From contig NZ_JAQZAT010000011.1 of the NCBI RefSeq assembly GCF_028736925.1, positions 1-64,000 on the forward strand: 64,000 nucleotides of DNA, in the 5' to 3' direction. The stretch is from Flavivirga sp. 57AJ16. GTDB taxonomy: Bacteria; Bacteroidota; Bacteroidia; Flavobacteriales; Flavobacteriaceae. This document shows positions 28,085 to 35,961 of the stretch, piece after piece. Position numbers and translations under genes: made by a program. The notes under the pieces were generated by a model. That model saw only the letters and a list, made by a program, of their open reading frames with translations. It did not search any database and was not told the origin of the DNA. Position 1 is the stretch's first letter. Each line of letters starts with the position of its first letter.

Positions 28085-28166
28085 CAAAAGTATAGTCACA
28101 AGCTAAACTGCATGAGAGTTTTTAAGGTGAAACATCCAAAGTTGAAAGTGAAGTGTCTAAATTTTA
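28085..28166 (-). promoter_or_regulatory. Promoter region of the Spy-LytSR-HtrA operon with shared motif
   Basis: The minus strand has TACTTTTG at 28085-28092, the same -7 box as the efflux operon. The plus-strand motif GAAAGTGAAGTGTCTAAATT lies at 28144-28166. It matches the copy at 24059-24081 at roughly 18 or 19 of the 23 positions. Confidence 0.45.
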
Positions 28167-28173
28167 AAGTGTG

Positions 28174-28330
28174 TTATAATTCCTGTTTTACTTTTTTTGA
28201 TTTGAGCTTTAGAGCATTTATATTGTCACTCACCTTTTTCTCCACAACTTTAGCATATACTTGTGTAGTTGAAATTCTGGAATGACCTAAAAGTTTTGAA
28301 ACTGTTTCAATTGGAACTCCATTAGTCAAA
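28174..28330 (-). pseudogene. Tyrosine recombinase C-terminal remnant A
   Basis: The minus strand reads LTNGVPIETVSKLLGHSRIS then TTQVYAKVVEKKVSDNINAL, ending in a TAA. This is the last catalytic segment of a phage-type integrase (GHSRIS histidine, TTQVY tyrosine). The rest of the gene is missing; the Arr gene begins 14 bp away. It is the first of three similar tails in this region. Confidence 0.85.
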
Positions 28331-28343
28331 AGGTCATTATTTT

Positions 28344-28784
28344 CTACTCATTAAGCGAGTTTATACCTTGTTCATTTAGCTTTTTAATTCCTTCTTTCAT
28401 TGCTTTTACTTTTTCTGGTTCATGTCCTTGCCATATAGTAACCTCTCCAACAACCCTGAACGGTTGTGTAGAACGATACGATTTAGATGGATTTCCTGGG
28501 AATTTTTGGTCAGTAAGGTCTGGGTCATCTTCAATTTCTCCTGTTGGCTCGACCAAATAAATTCTTTCCCTTTCTTTTCCGTAAGCTAGTTCTGCCCCCC
28601 AAATTGCTGCATCTAATGTGGCTGTTAAAAAAATGTATTTTGCATTCTTTCTCTGTCCAAAATTAGAGTTGTAACCTACTTTAATTAAATCCCCGATTTT
28701 CAAATCTGCTTTTGTACCGTGAAAGTATGTTTGCTTAAAAGGTGTCGCTATTTGCTTCATTGAATTTTTATACATTTTTATCAT
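28344..28784 (-). CDS. arr: Rifamycin NAD+ ADP-ribosyltransferase (Arr-like)
   Basis: This 146-residue protein is close to the family size of about 140. Arr hallmarks are YFHGTKADLKIGDLIK at the N-terminus, IFLTATLDAAIWGAELAYG, IYLVEPTGEIEDDPDLTDQK with FPGNPSKSYRS, and a final VVGEVTIWQGHEP. Arr enzymes inactivate rifampicin by ADP-ribosylating the ansa-chain hydroxyl. The position between integrase remnants and a MarR gene suggests acquired resistance or detoxification cargo. Natural substrates other than rifamycins are possible. Confidence 0.9.
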   Translation of the reverse strand: MIKMYKNSMKQIATPFKQTYFHGTKADLKIGDLIKVGYNSNFGQRKNAKYIFLTATLDAAIWGAELAYGKERERIYLVEPTGEIEDDPDLTDQKFPGNPSKSYRSTQPFRVVGEVTIWQGHEPEKVKAMKEGIKKLNEQGINSLNE

Positions 28785-28849
28785 TTTAAAAATAAGATAC
28801 TGTTAGTATTGTACTAGTTAACTAAAGCATTACAGTTACTATCTTATAA

Positions 28850-29305
28850 TTACTTTTTATTGTTAATTTGACATGTAGTCTTATTCATTACATCTATCGC
28901 TTTTGAAAAATAACTCTGAAGAATTTTTTTTTCGTCATTAGAAAATGATGAAATCAAATTTTCAGTTTCTTTTCTGAATTCCCTGTAGAGCGGTTCAAAT
29001 AATTTCATTATTTTTTCAGAATTAGGTACCACAAAAACTTTACGTCTATCATCCTTTGCGTGTTCTCTTTTAACTAATTTTTTCTTTTCAAACCTGTCAA
29101 TTAAAGCTGTCACAGAACCTGAAGTTAGCCCAGTTAATATTGAAATCTCTCCTGCTGTCATTTTCCCTTTTTTCATTATAAAGCCAAGGTATTTATGGTC
29201 TGTTCCTGTAAGTCCCGCTTTTCTACCTATAGTCTCGTGCATCTGAAGAGATGTAAAAGCATACATCTCACTCAATTTTCTAATTTCAAAAGCTAAATCA
29301 TCCAT
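28850..29305 (-). CDS. MarR family transcriptional regulator
   Basis: The 151-residue winged-helix protein has the recognition region MTAGEISILTGLTSGSVTAL and the wing DRFEKKKLVKREHAKDDRRKVFVVP (the DxRxK signature), with dimerisation helices at both ends. It is upstream of the Arr gene (65-bp gap) on the same strand, so it may control it. A near-palindromic site between the promoter and its start supports autoregulation. Confidence 0.92.
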   Translation of the reverse strand: MDDLAFEIRKLSEMYAFTSLQMHETIGRKAGLTGTDHKYLGFIMKKGKMTAGEISILTGLTSGSVTALIDRFEKKKLVKREHAKDDRRKVFVVPNSEKIMKLFEPLYREFRKETENLISSFSNDEKKILQSYFSKAIDVMNKTTCQINNKK

Positions 29306-29312
29306 TATAATT

Positions 29313-29371
29313 TATTTTGATTATCAAATATCTTGACGACAAAGATAAAAAAAGATGAATTCTTATACAAA
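29313..29371 (-). promoter_or_regulatory. MarR promoter and candidate operator
   Basis: On the minus strand TTTG (29368-29371), a 20-bp spacer and TATCTTTG (29340-29347) match the Bacteroidota sigma-A promoter. Just downstream TATTTTGATTATCAAATA (29313-29330) is nearly palindromic around TTTGATTATCAAA. A bound MarR dimer would cover the transcription start. Confidence 0.6.
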
Positions 29372-29446
29372 TGGCATATTTATTACTAAATATGCCACTG
29401 ATAGGACGTGTATTACTACTTGAAAAGTTCTGTTTATTTTTAAATA

Positions 29447-30001
29447 TTAATGATTATAGTTATAAATTAATTCCACTATACCGGATTCATGACCTTTGGC
29501 ACTTATTAATTTTAATTTTTTTCTGTCTTTAATATTTTTAAAAAGTGGTTTTCCTTCTCCTAAAATGATTGGACAAATGGCTAATCTAAATTCATCTATT
29601 AAGTTTAGATTCAATAATGATGTAATAAGGTTAGCTCCTCCATAAAGCCAAATATTTTTTCCTTGCTCCTTTTTAATATTATTAATTTGCTTTTCAATAT
29701 CTGAATTGATTACTATAGGGTTTCCCTCAAATATTGATTTACTTTTTGAAAAAACATATTTCAATTTTTTATCCATTTCACTATAAAAATTCTTTTCAAA
29801 ATCACTACTTTCTTGTGACGGTTTATATGTACCCCATGAGTCGTAAGTAATTCTGCCATACAAAACCGTATCTATATCTTTAATAAAATTATTGAGTACT
29901 ATTCCAGTTTCTTCTGTAAAGGTTAGCCAATCTATCTCTCCATTTGGGCCTTCAATAAAACCATCCAATGATACCGCTAGGTTTAAAATTATTTTTCGCA
30001 T
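29447..30001 (-). CDS. Dihydrofolate reductase-like protein (RibD C-terminal family)
   Basis: This 184-residue protein opens with MRKIILNLAVSLDGFIEGPN, the start typical of the DHFR/RibD-C superfamily. It contains VLYGRITYDSWGTY and the NADPH-binding-like GKNIWLYGGANLITSLLNLNLID. These are NADPH-dependent reductases of unknown substrate, and often ride with small regulator cargo. It is a separate unit, 141 bp upstream of the MarR gene. Confidence 0.88.
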   Translation of the reverse strand: MRKIILNLAVSLDGFIEGPNGEIDWLTFTEETGIVLNNFIKDIDTVLYGRITYDSWGTYKPSQESSDFEKNFYSEMDKKLKYVFSKSKSIFEGNPIVINSDIEKQINNIKKEQGKNIWLYGGANLITSLLNLNLIDEFRLAICPIILGEGKPLFKNIKDRKKLKLISAKGHESGIVELIYNYNH

Positions 30002-30088
30002 ATTATAAATTTTAATAAATAATTAAAGGCAATAATACCCAATAGTATTTAATGAAAATTGAATAGATACGACATGAATAAAAAAAGA

Positions 30089-30898
30089 CTATGCTTCTTT
30101 CCATTCGTTAGCCTCACCAATAGTATAGAAATATTCTTTGGGTGTATATCCCGCAAACTCCTTAAATTCCCTAATGAAATGGGATTGATCAGTATAACCC
30201 GAATTTAAGGCTATTTGAGTTAATTTTAAATTGGGATTACCGTAGTATTTTAATGATTCTTGAAAACGTATTATTCTTGAATACAGTTTTGGACTGTAGC
30301 CTGTGAAGTATTTGAAATTACGTTCAAACTGACGTCTTGATAAAAAGTTACTATCAGCTAACGATCCAATATCTACCTGACCATTTGCCTTGATGATGTA
30401 TTTAATAGATTCTAAAATTACTGATTGGGCCGCTTTGGCTTTTAATAGTTTATCTTCGAGAAATGACGTTATTATTCCCATTCTTTCATTTGTGCTTTTT
30501 GCTAACATCATTTTTTCTTCCAAACCATTTTCTTGTTTACCAAATAATGTTTTAATGTCTATCATTTCATTTTTTAATTCAGTTGCCGGAATTGAAAGAA
30601 GCAAAGACATTGTATAAGGATATAGATACACCCCAAAAAGACCAAAATCTTGAGAAGTTGTCAGTCTTTTTACTTTTAGAGATTGTGCGTCTAATCCTGA
30701 CGTAAATATGGTTTGGGATTTATTATGGGAATCTAATATGCTGAAATTTCCTTTATAGTGAAATATCAATTCTGCAGCACCATCTGCCATAATACGATGT
30801 CTATATGGCTGAATTTGTGAAGCCTCCCCTTCAAATACCCAAAACGACCTAACATAATTAGATAAGGATTTTGATGGAAGTTTTTTTTGATATTTCAT
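30089..30898 (-). CDS. AraC family transcriptional regulator
   Basis: The protein has 269 residues. The N-terminal 160 residues form a cupin-like sensing domain (the DUF6597 type by resemblance: YVRSFWVFEG ... RIMADGAAELIFHY). The C-terminal 100 residues hold the double helix-turn-helix, with LADSNFLSRRQFERNFKYFT and LNSGYTDQSHFIREFKEFAG then YTPKEY. The start is the ATG at 30898, just 3' of a short AT-rich region. Target genes are not evident; the neighbouring reductase is possible. Confidence 0.9.
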   Translation of the reverse strand: MKYQKKLPSKSLSNYVRSFWVFEGEASQIQPYRHRIMADGAAELIFHYKGNFSILDSHNKSQTIFTSGLDAQSLKVKRLTTSQDFGLFGVYLYPYTMSLLLSIPATELKNEMIDIKTLFGKQENGLEEKMMLAKSTNERMGIITSFLEDKLLKAKAAQSVILESIKYIIKANGQVDIGSLADSNFLSRRQFERNFKYFTGYSPKLYSRIIRFQESLKYYGNPNLKLTQIALNSGYTDQSHFIREFKEFAGYTPKEYFYTIGEANEWKEA

Positions 30899-30958
30899 CT
30901 AAAGCGTGATTTTTCACACTAAAGATAAACCATTTAGTATTAATTTTCATGACGCCTA

Positions 30959-31063
30959 CTAATATTCTACAGCTTCAATACCTTGCCTTTTCAGTTTTGC
31001 TAAACTGTCTTTTATCGGTTTGAGTTGTTCTTGAAAATTATCTTGCCAAATAATTTCTGCCAT
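30959..31063 (-). pseudogene. 34-codon fragment resembling an Arr-like C-terminus
   Basis: The reading MAEIIWQDNFQEQLKPIKDS, then LAKLKRQGIEAVEY, resembles the end of the Arr protein nearby (VTIWQGHEPEKVKAMKEGIK then KLNEQGINSL). No upstream part remains. It may be a leftover of a second copy or of an unrelated small gene. Confidence 0.4.
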
Positions 31064-31079
31064 TTAAATTGTTAGCTAT

Positions 31080-31218
31080 TTATTCTTCTTCAGGTATCAA
31101 TTGTGGGTTATGATCTTGAATTTCCGACATCATTAAATCCACTATTTGCGAACCTAAACCTTTCCCTCTAAACTGTTTTTCTCCAATCAGAAAAGTTAAA
31201 TATTGTGTCCTTACCAAT
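31080..31218 (-). pseudogene. GNAT acetyltransferase C-terminal fragment
   Basis: On the minus strand the frame FLIGEKQFRGKGLGSQIVDL contains the acetyl-CoA loop R-G-K-G-L-G of GNAT enzymes and ends in TAA at 31080. The upstream catalytic part is absent, replaced by the start of an unrelated secretory reading frame. The type of acetyltransferase cannot be decided. Confidence 0.55.
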
Positions 31219-31284
31219 ATTCGTGTCGTTTTGTGCCCCTAATATTAAAGAAAATAACAGCAGTAGTAATTTAATATTTTTCAT
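31168..31284 (-). pseudogene. 38-codon signal-peptide fragment joined to the GNAT remnant
   Basis: ATG at 31284 starts MKNIKLLLLLFSLILGAQND, a good signal peptide, but the frame stops after 38 codons inside the GNAT remnant, which uses another frame. It is an out-of-frame junction of two broken genes. Confidence 0.5.
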
Positions 31285-31303
31285 TTTTAATAGGTTTAAC
31301 TTT

Positions 31304-31684
31304 TTACTTATTTGGCGATTGCAATTTTTGGTTGTAGATATAAGATACTGCTAATATTGCTCCTACTATTATCGGCATTACAATATAACTGATGTTTTTG
31401 TCTACAACAATATGACTTATTACTGCAAAAATTAGATTAAATGTCAAGCCTGCATACGCCCATTCCCTCAATTTTTCGGGTAATTTGGGGAACATCAATA
31501 CTGTTGCTCCCAATATTTTACAGATGATTAATGTGTAAGCAAAATAATCAGGGTAACCCAACGGTTTTGTCCCCGCGTTAAAGTATTCGTGGGCGAATAA
31601 AAGTGTACCTAAAGGCATCACGGCCTCCATTAAGAAAATGATAGAGGTTGCCACCCAAAAGATGATTTTAATTTTTTTACTCAT
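31304..31684 (-). CDS. DoxX-like small membrane protein
   Basis: The 126-residue protein has four predicted helices (about 8-26, 46-66, 72-92, 98-118). FWVATSIIFLMEAVMPLG and YFAYTLIICKILGATVLM fit DoxX-like proteins. It is the last gene of a run with ArsR and two SRPBCC genes, an arrangement common in Bacteroidota. Biochemical role is unclear; redox or thiol stress has been suggested for DoxX relatives. Confidence 0.85.
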   Translation of the reverse strand: MSKKIKIIFWVATSIIFLMEAVMPLGTLLFAHEYFNAGTKPLGYPDYFAYTLIICKILGATVLMFPKLPEKLREWAYAGLTFNLIFAVISHIVVDKNISYIVMPIIVGAILAVSYIYNQKLQSPNK

Positions 31685-31726
31685 GACTCAAAATATTAAT
31701 GTTTTTGTATTCGAAAATCTATTGCT

Positions 31727-32227
31727 CTACTTTTTCAATGAAACTAATAATTCGTCTAGTTTTTCAAGTGTGGCCATCATTCCTTCCCTCATTCCCATAT
31801 TAATAATGGTTTCGAGATCGTTTAAAGAATTGTAAGTGACTACTGTTGTAACTATTGTGTTCTCGCCCTTGTCGTTAAATGCTACATACCATTTTGCTTT
31901 TGGCAAATCTTGGTTGATTGTTCCTTCACTATCACAGAAAGCATCCGAAGTTCGATAATGGTCAATTGGGTCGATGTCATAATATTCAGTATATCCCCAA
32001 TGCTCATTTCCTTCTGGGTCAACCATTGCGTAATGCCAATGCCCTCCGTTCTTGAACTCCATTGATTTGGTTTTTGTAGTAAACGGTTTGGGTGCAAACC
32101 ATTGATTTAGCAATTCTTCTTTAGTGTAGCAATCCCAAACAAGTTGGCGTTCTGCTGCAAATTCACGTTTGATTGTTAATGTGTTGTTTTCCTTATCTGG
32201 AAGGAAATCGAACTGTAATTTTTTCAT
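31727..32227 (-). CDS. SRPBCC (AHSA1-like) protein, copy 1
   Basis: The 166-residue protein has a START/Bet v1-like fold pattern: ITIKREFAAERQLVWDCYTK with ELLNQWFAPKPF, followed by GGHWHYAMVDPEGNEHWG and a C-terminal long helix (MREGMMATLEKLDELLVSL). The domain binds hydrophobic ligands. It lies 42 bp upstream of the DoxX gene and is a paralogue of the next protein. These pairs often follow an ArsR regulator. Confidence 0.88.
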   Translation of the reverse strand: MKKLQFDFLPDKENNTLTIKREFAAERQLVWDCYTKEELLNQWFAPKPFTTKTKSMEFKNGGHWHYAMVDPEGNEHWGYTEYYDIDPIDHYRTSDAFCDSEGTINQDLPKAKWYVAFNDKGENTIVTTVVTYNSLNDLETIINMGMREGMMATLEKLDELLVSLKK

Positions 32228-32303
32228 TTTTTTAAATTTTAATTATTTCTTACTAAAAGAAGCTTTAGGTTTATCATACTTAATAGTTATTTAAAATGAT
32301 TGT

Positions 32304-32816
32304 CTATGTTTTCTTGTTTTTAATGGTAGGTAAAAAGTTATCAAGATTTTCAAAAGCCATTGTAAGTCCTTCTTTAAAGCCCATATCAATCATTGCTTTA
32401 ATATCTTCGAGCTTATCATGTTTTAAAGTGATATTTACCAATGTAATACCATTATTTTCTGTGAAATTGTTCGTCCATAAAGAACGTGGCTTAATGGTGT
32501 TCTCTTTTCCATTTTCATCACAAAAGGCATCTAACCAAGACAGTAGTTTTTCTGTTTCAATAACTTTGTAATCAGCTTTGCACCACATTTTTTCGTCTTG
32601 TGGACTAACCATTGCATAAAGCCACATTCCTCCAACTCTTAAATCCAAAGACTTTGTTTCAATATGATAGGGTTTTGGTGCCCACCACTCATTTAACAAT
32701 TCAGCTTTTGTCCAAGCTTGCCAAACCAAATCAAGATTAGCATCAAATTCTCGTTTTATGTGAATGGTTTTGTTTTCTTTATCTACGGAAAAATCGAATA
32801 ATAAATTACTGTTCAT
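32304..32816 (-). CDS. SRPBCC (AHSA1-like) protein, copy 2
   Basis: This 170-residue protein has the same architecture as its neighbour ([60 protein letters not shown], and final helix [18 protein letters not shown]). Its start overlaps the ArsR stop by 4 bp, which means translational coupling. The two copies look like a tandem duplication. The ligand is not known. Confidence 0.9.
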   Translation of the reverse strand: MNSNLLFDFSVDKENKTIHIKREFDANLDLVWQAWTKAELLNEWWAPKPYHIETKSLDLRVGGMWLYAMVSPQDEKMWCKADYKVIETEKLLSWLDAFCDENGKENTIKPRSLWTNNFTENNGITLVNITLKHDKLEDIKAMIDMGFKEGLTMAFENLDNFLPTIKNKKT

Positions 32817-33139
32817 TTTTTTTGTTTTTTTAGTTTAGATAATACGTTGTCCAATTGATCAAATCGGTTTTCCCAAATCTTTCTGAATTGCTCCAACCAT
32901 GTATCGATTTCTTTCATTTTATCAATTTTAATTTGGTAATGAATTTCGCGACCTTGTTGGTTGGCTTCTATTAAATCACATTCATTTAATATTTGAATGT
33001 GTTTTGAAATTGTTGGTCTTGCTACATCAAAATTATTAGCAATTGCACCGGCTGTCATAGTTTGAGTAGCTAACAATACTAATATTGAGCGTCGTGTAGG
33101 GTCTGCAATAGCTTGAAAAATATCTCGTCTTAATTTCAT
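32813..33139 (-). CDS. ArsR family winged-helix repressor
   Basis: This 108-residue protein has the ArsR helix-turn-helix ([20 protein letters not shown] ... [20 protein letters not shown]) and wing ([19 protein letters not shown]). It lacks the cysteine metal motif of metal-sensing members and resembles the SdpR type. It leads an operon of two SRPBCC genes and DoxX and probably represses it. Confidence 0.92.
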   Translation of the reverse strand: MKLRRDIFQAIADPTRRSILVLLATQTMTAGAIANNFDVARPTISKHIQILNECDLIEANQQGREIHYQIKIDKMKEIDTWLEQFRKIWENRFDQLDNVLSKLKKQKK

Positions 33140-33346
33140 GTGTTAAAGTTTATTTTTTTCAACTGTCACATGTAACATCATTTTCAAATATTCTATTTAA
33201 TAAAGAATATACAAGTATAGATGTTTCATATTATGAAGTTATTTGACTACAAATATATATGAAGCCATTTAACTACGCAAATATTTTAACATTTTTATCC
33301 AACAAATTTTTGAGTTTGCCTGGTTAGAATTAAATTTCTCTTTTAG

Positions 33347-33434
33347 CACTTGCCTATCATCGCTTACTTTTTCTCAACCACCTTGGCGTAAATTTGGGTC
33401 GTGGAGACCCTGGAGTGTCCCAAAAGTTTTGGTC
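33347..33434 (-). pseudogene. Tyrosine recombinase C-terminal remnant B
   Basis: The minus strand reads KLLGHSRVSTTQIYAKVVEK with one frameshift at each end. Bases 33357-33430 repeat, almost exactly, the segment 34129-34203 in remnant C. Only about 25 codons survive. Confidence 0.8.
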
Positions 33435-33588
33435 TGTTCTTTGAGACAAATTTTAAAGCAAAAACTTAATGAACCCAAAATAAAACTACGATTAAGCTCC
33501 CCTTTTACTAAAATTTCACACTTTTTTTACAATTGAAAAAAGATCTACACTGGCAAAATGATATAATTTTGAAATAAAAACCAATCTA

Positions 33589-34038
33589 ATGAACCTGTCG
33601 TATCAAAAGAAAAATTTTTTAAATGGCCTATTGAGTATTCTTCCTTACGTCTTAATAGTGCTGACCTTAAACAATTGCAAATCCTATAAAGAAAGCAATT
33701 ATATGCAAACATCTTCAGGTTTACAATATCGCATTCTCAAAAAAGGAACTGGAAAAAAAGCCGTAAAAGGACAAAAAGTACTTGTTCATGAAACTATGTC
33801 TTACCGTAACGACTCCCTTTTGTTCGATTCACGCACGCTACCCGACCCTGTCTGGATAAAGATTGGAGCAAGTCAAGCAATTGATGGTGTTGATGAAGCC
33901 CTTGTTGGCATGAAAATAGGAGAAATAAAAAAGCTTATTGTTCCTCCTAAATTGAGCAAAAGAAGTGGTGAACACAAATTTCCTCATCCAGATTCTATAT
34001 TAGTCTATAAAGTAGAGCTCATTGATATTTTAAAATAA
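33589..34038 (+). CDS. FKBP-type peptidyl-prolyl isomerase lipoprotein
   Basis: The 149-residue protein has an N-terminal hydrophobic segment (about 9-26) ending in LTLNNC, a plausible lipobox-like cysteine. An FKBP domain follows: SGLQYRILKKGTGKKAVKGQ, LFDSR, IDGVDEALVGMKIGEIKKLI and a final VYKVELIDI. It catalyses proline isomerisation during folding of envelope proteins. It stands alone on the plus strand between two near-identical integrase fragments, and is followed by a terminator. Confidence 0.88.
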   Translation: MNLSYQKKNFLNGLLSILPYVLIVLTLNNCKSYKESNYMQTSSGLQYRILKKGTGKKAVKGQKVLVHETMSYRNDSLLFDSRTLPDPVWIKIGASQAIDGVDEALVGMKIGEIKKLIVPPKLSKRSGEHKFPHPDSILVYKVELIDILK

Positions 34039-34072
34039 TAAAAGGAGAACCATCGTGTTCTCCTTTTATTAT
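34035..34072 (+). terminator. Strong terminator hairpin after the FKBP gene
   Basis: A perfect 16-bp stem, ATAATAAAAGGAGAAC (34035-34050) and its complement (34057-34072), with loop CATCGT. Symmetry and A/T flanks allow it to work in both directions. The stem overlaps the stop codon. Confidence 0.85.
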
Positions 34073-34103
34073 CATTTTACCTCTTTTAAGCCCGCGTTTA
34101 CTT

Positions 34104-34346
34104 CTATTTTTTTCTCAAAATTTGCATCTCATCGCTTACTTTTTTCTCAACCACCTTGGCGTAAATTTGGGGTGTGGAGACCCTGGAGTGTTCCAAAAGT
34201 TTTGAAACGGTTTCTATAGGAACTCCATTACTTAAAGTCACAATAGTTGTAAACGTATGGCGTGCTAAATGAAACGTGAGGTTCTTTTTTATCTCGCAGG
34301 GATCTGCGATTTCCTTGAGGTATGTGTTCAGTTTTTGATTGGACAT
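34104..34346 (-). pseudogene. Tyrosine recombinase C-terminal remnant C
   Basis: The 80-codon frame contains HLARHTF (H26, R29 of the fragment), LLEHSRVSTPQIY with H53 and nucleophile Y62. The canonical GHSRVSTTQ is altered to EHSRVSTPQ. The N-terminal arm and core-binding domains and the first catalytic arginine are absent, so the protein cannot be an active integrase. It is the longest of the three tails. Confidence 0.85.
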
Positions 34347-34381
34347 ATTAGATTTGTGTCATCTATATATTTAATCATTAG

Positions 34382-34600
34382 TGTCCGACTAAAGACATAA
34401 GACCGCTTCGCTATTGGAACCAAGAACAAAGACTTGATTGTAACTAACAGACAAACAGAGACACCACTATTGTTTTACTTCCAAGAACCTAAATATTTCT
34501 TGATAGCTTTAACTTGTATTTAAAGCAAGGTGTCTAATCTGTAATGCTTTTACTTTTATTGATGGGCTTCTTTATTATAGTCTATAGTTTTTATCGGACA
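34382..34600. repeat. 220-bp dispersed repeat with TGTCCGA ends, copy 1
   Basis: Begins TGTCCGACTAAAGAC and ends GTTTTTATCGGACA (inverted ends). It matches 39837-40060 over the full length in the same orientation at about 90% by eye. It shows no functional open frame. The ends resemble those of insertion sequences, so it is probably an IS-derived nonautonomous element. Confidence 0.8.
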
Positions 34601-34711
34601 GCAATAATATTTAATCTATCATCAGTAAGCTGCAATTCATTATCATGATCTAAGGCTAATACTATGAAATAGTGTACCATAACCTTCTACCAATACCACC
34701 AAGTTGCTTAC

Positions 34712-35884
34712 TCATTTATGGTTAGACTTTTTCGCGCCACCTTTCTTCTTTTTTTTACGTCCCCACCAAATTAAAAAACCTGTTATGGGTAAACTGGCAG
34801 TAATTAAACTCAAACAAAAAGCGAGTATTTTACCAGGTAAACCTAAAATACTACCAATGTGAATATCATAGTTTATAAAATTAATTTTTTCACCATTATT
34901 TTTATCCTTCCATGAAATGGTTTTTAATAATTTTCCAGTGTATTGATCGAAATGCAAAATAATATCGTTAAAACGAGAGGGATACTTTACAAATACTGTT
35001 TGTGTAGTAGTAGAATCTTTAGGAATAGAAATAAAGTATCGTTTAGCTTTAGGATGCTTTTTTAAAGTCTGTTGGTATACAAAGTCCAAAGGTTTATTAA
35101 TAGCATAGGTACTACTACTCGATTCTATATTAAGTTTTGTTCGTTCAATAGTTTCCCCTCCATTAGCAACCCATTGTACACTATTATCAAACCAATCAAA
35201 CGCCCATACCAAACCTGTTAGAGCAATAATGAGTACCAAAAACATACTATAAAAACCTAATATATTATGTAAATCGTAGTTTTTACGTTTCCATTTAGTA
35301 GTGCTTTTCCACCTAAACCAAAAACGTTGTTTGGCAGCACTTTTGTTTTTTGGCCACCAGAGTATAAGTCCCGTAATCAGTGATATAACAAAAATAATGG
35401 TTGCAATACCGACTATAGGCTGTCCAATTGGAGTGGTTAATAATAAACTCCAATGCAACCACATAACAACTCTAAAAAATTCAAACTCACTTTTTTTTAT
35501 TTTAAGAATTTCTCCAGAGTAAGGGTTTACAAAAGCATCCTTTCTGTTTTCTATACCTTCCCAATACCACACTTTGTTTTTTACAGGCTTATCAATAAAC
35601 GACCTAAATATATATGAGCGGTCTTTTTTGTTAGAAATACTAATACTATTAATAGGGTTGCTTTTTCCTAGTGCGTCTTGTGCCTTTGTCAATAATTCAC
35701 TAATTGGTATTACACCTGATGCTCGTTCCTTTACCTTATAATGATCTGCATAAACCAATGGTCTTAACTCTTCTTCAAAAACATATAAGCAACCTGTAAC
35801 ACCTAATATAAAAACAATAATACCAGAACTTAAACCTAACCACAAATGAATTTTTCTTATCGTTTTTTTTAGTTTCATATACAT
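34712..35884 (-). CDS. PepSY-associated transmembrane protein
   Basis: This 390-residue membrane protein has the N-terminal signature KKTIRKIHLWLGLSSGIIVF then ILGVTGCLYVFEEELRPL and the PepSY-like stretch near 50-75. Later helices include PIVGIATIIFVISLITGLIL and LHNILGFYSMFLVLIIALTG, with a last helix near the C-terminus followed by a lysine-rich tail. Such proteins sit next to siderophore receptors and are thought to help release iron at the inner membrane (some are ferric reductases). It follows the receptor gene by 77 bp. Confidence 0.92.
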   Translation of the reverse strand: MYMKLKKTIRKIHLWLGLSSGIIVFILGVTGCLYVFEEELRPLVYADHYKVKERASGVIPISELLTKAQDALGKSNPINSISISNKKDRSYIFRSFIDKPVKNKVWYWEGIENRKDAFVNPYSGEILKIKKSEFEFFRVVMWLHWSLLLTTPIGQPIVGIATIIFVISLITGLILWWPKNKSAAKQRFWFRWKSTTKWKRKNYDLHNILGFYSMFLVLIIALTGLVWAFDWFDNSVQWVANGGETIERTKLNIESSSSTYAINKPLDFVYQQTLKKHPKAKRYFISIPKDSTTTQTVFVKYPSRFNDIILHFDQYTGKLLKTISWKDKNNGEKINFINYDIHIGSILGLPGKILAFCLSLITASLPITGFLIWWGRKKKKKGGAKKSNHK

Positions 35885-35901
35885 GTTGTATGATGTGAAA
35901 A

Positions 35902-35929
35902 CACCCTTATTTTTTTTTGAATAAGGGTG
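35902..35929 (-). promoter_or_regulatory. Intercistronic hairpin after the siderophore receptor
   Basis: CACCCTTAT (35902-35910) pairs perfectly with ATAAGGGTG (35921-35929). It lies between the receptor stop and PepSY start, like the hairpins after both SusD genes. Confidence 0.55.
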
Positions 35930-35961
35930 AAATCAACTTAATTATTTAGAAAATAAAATGA

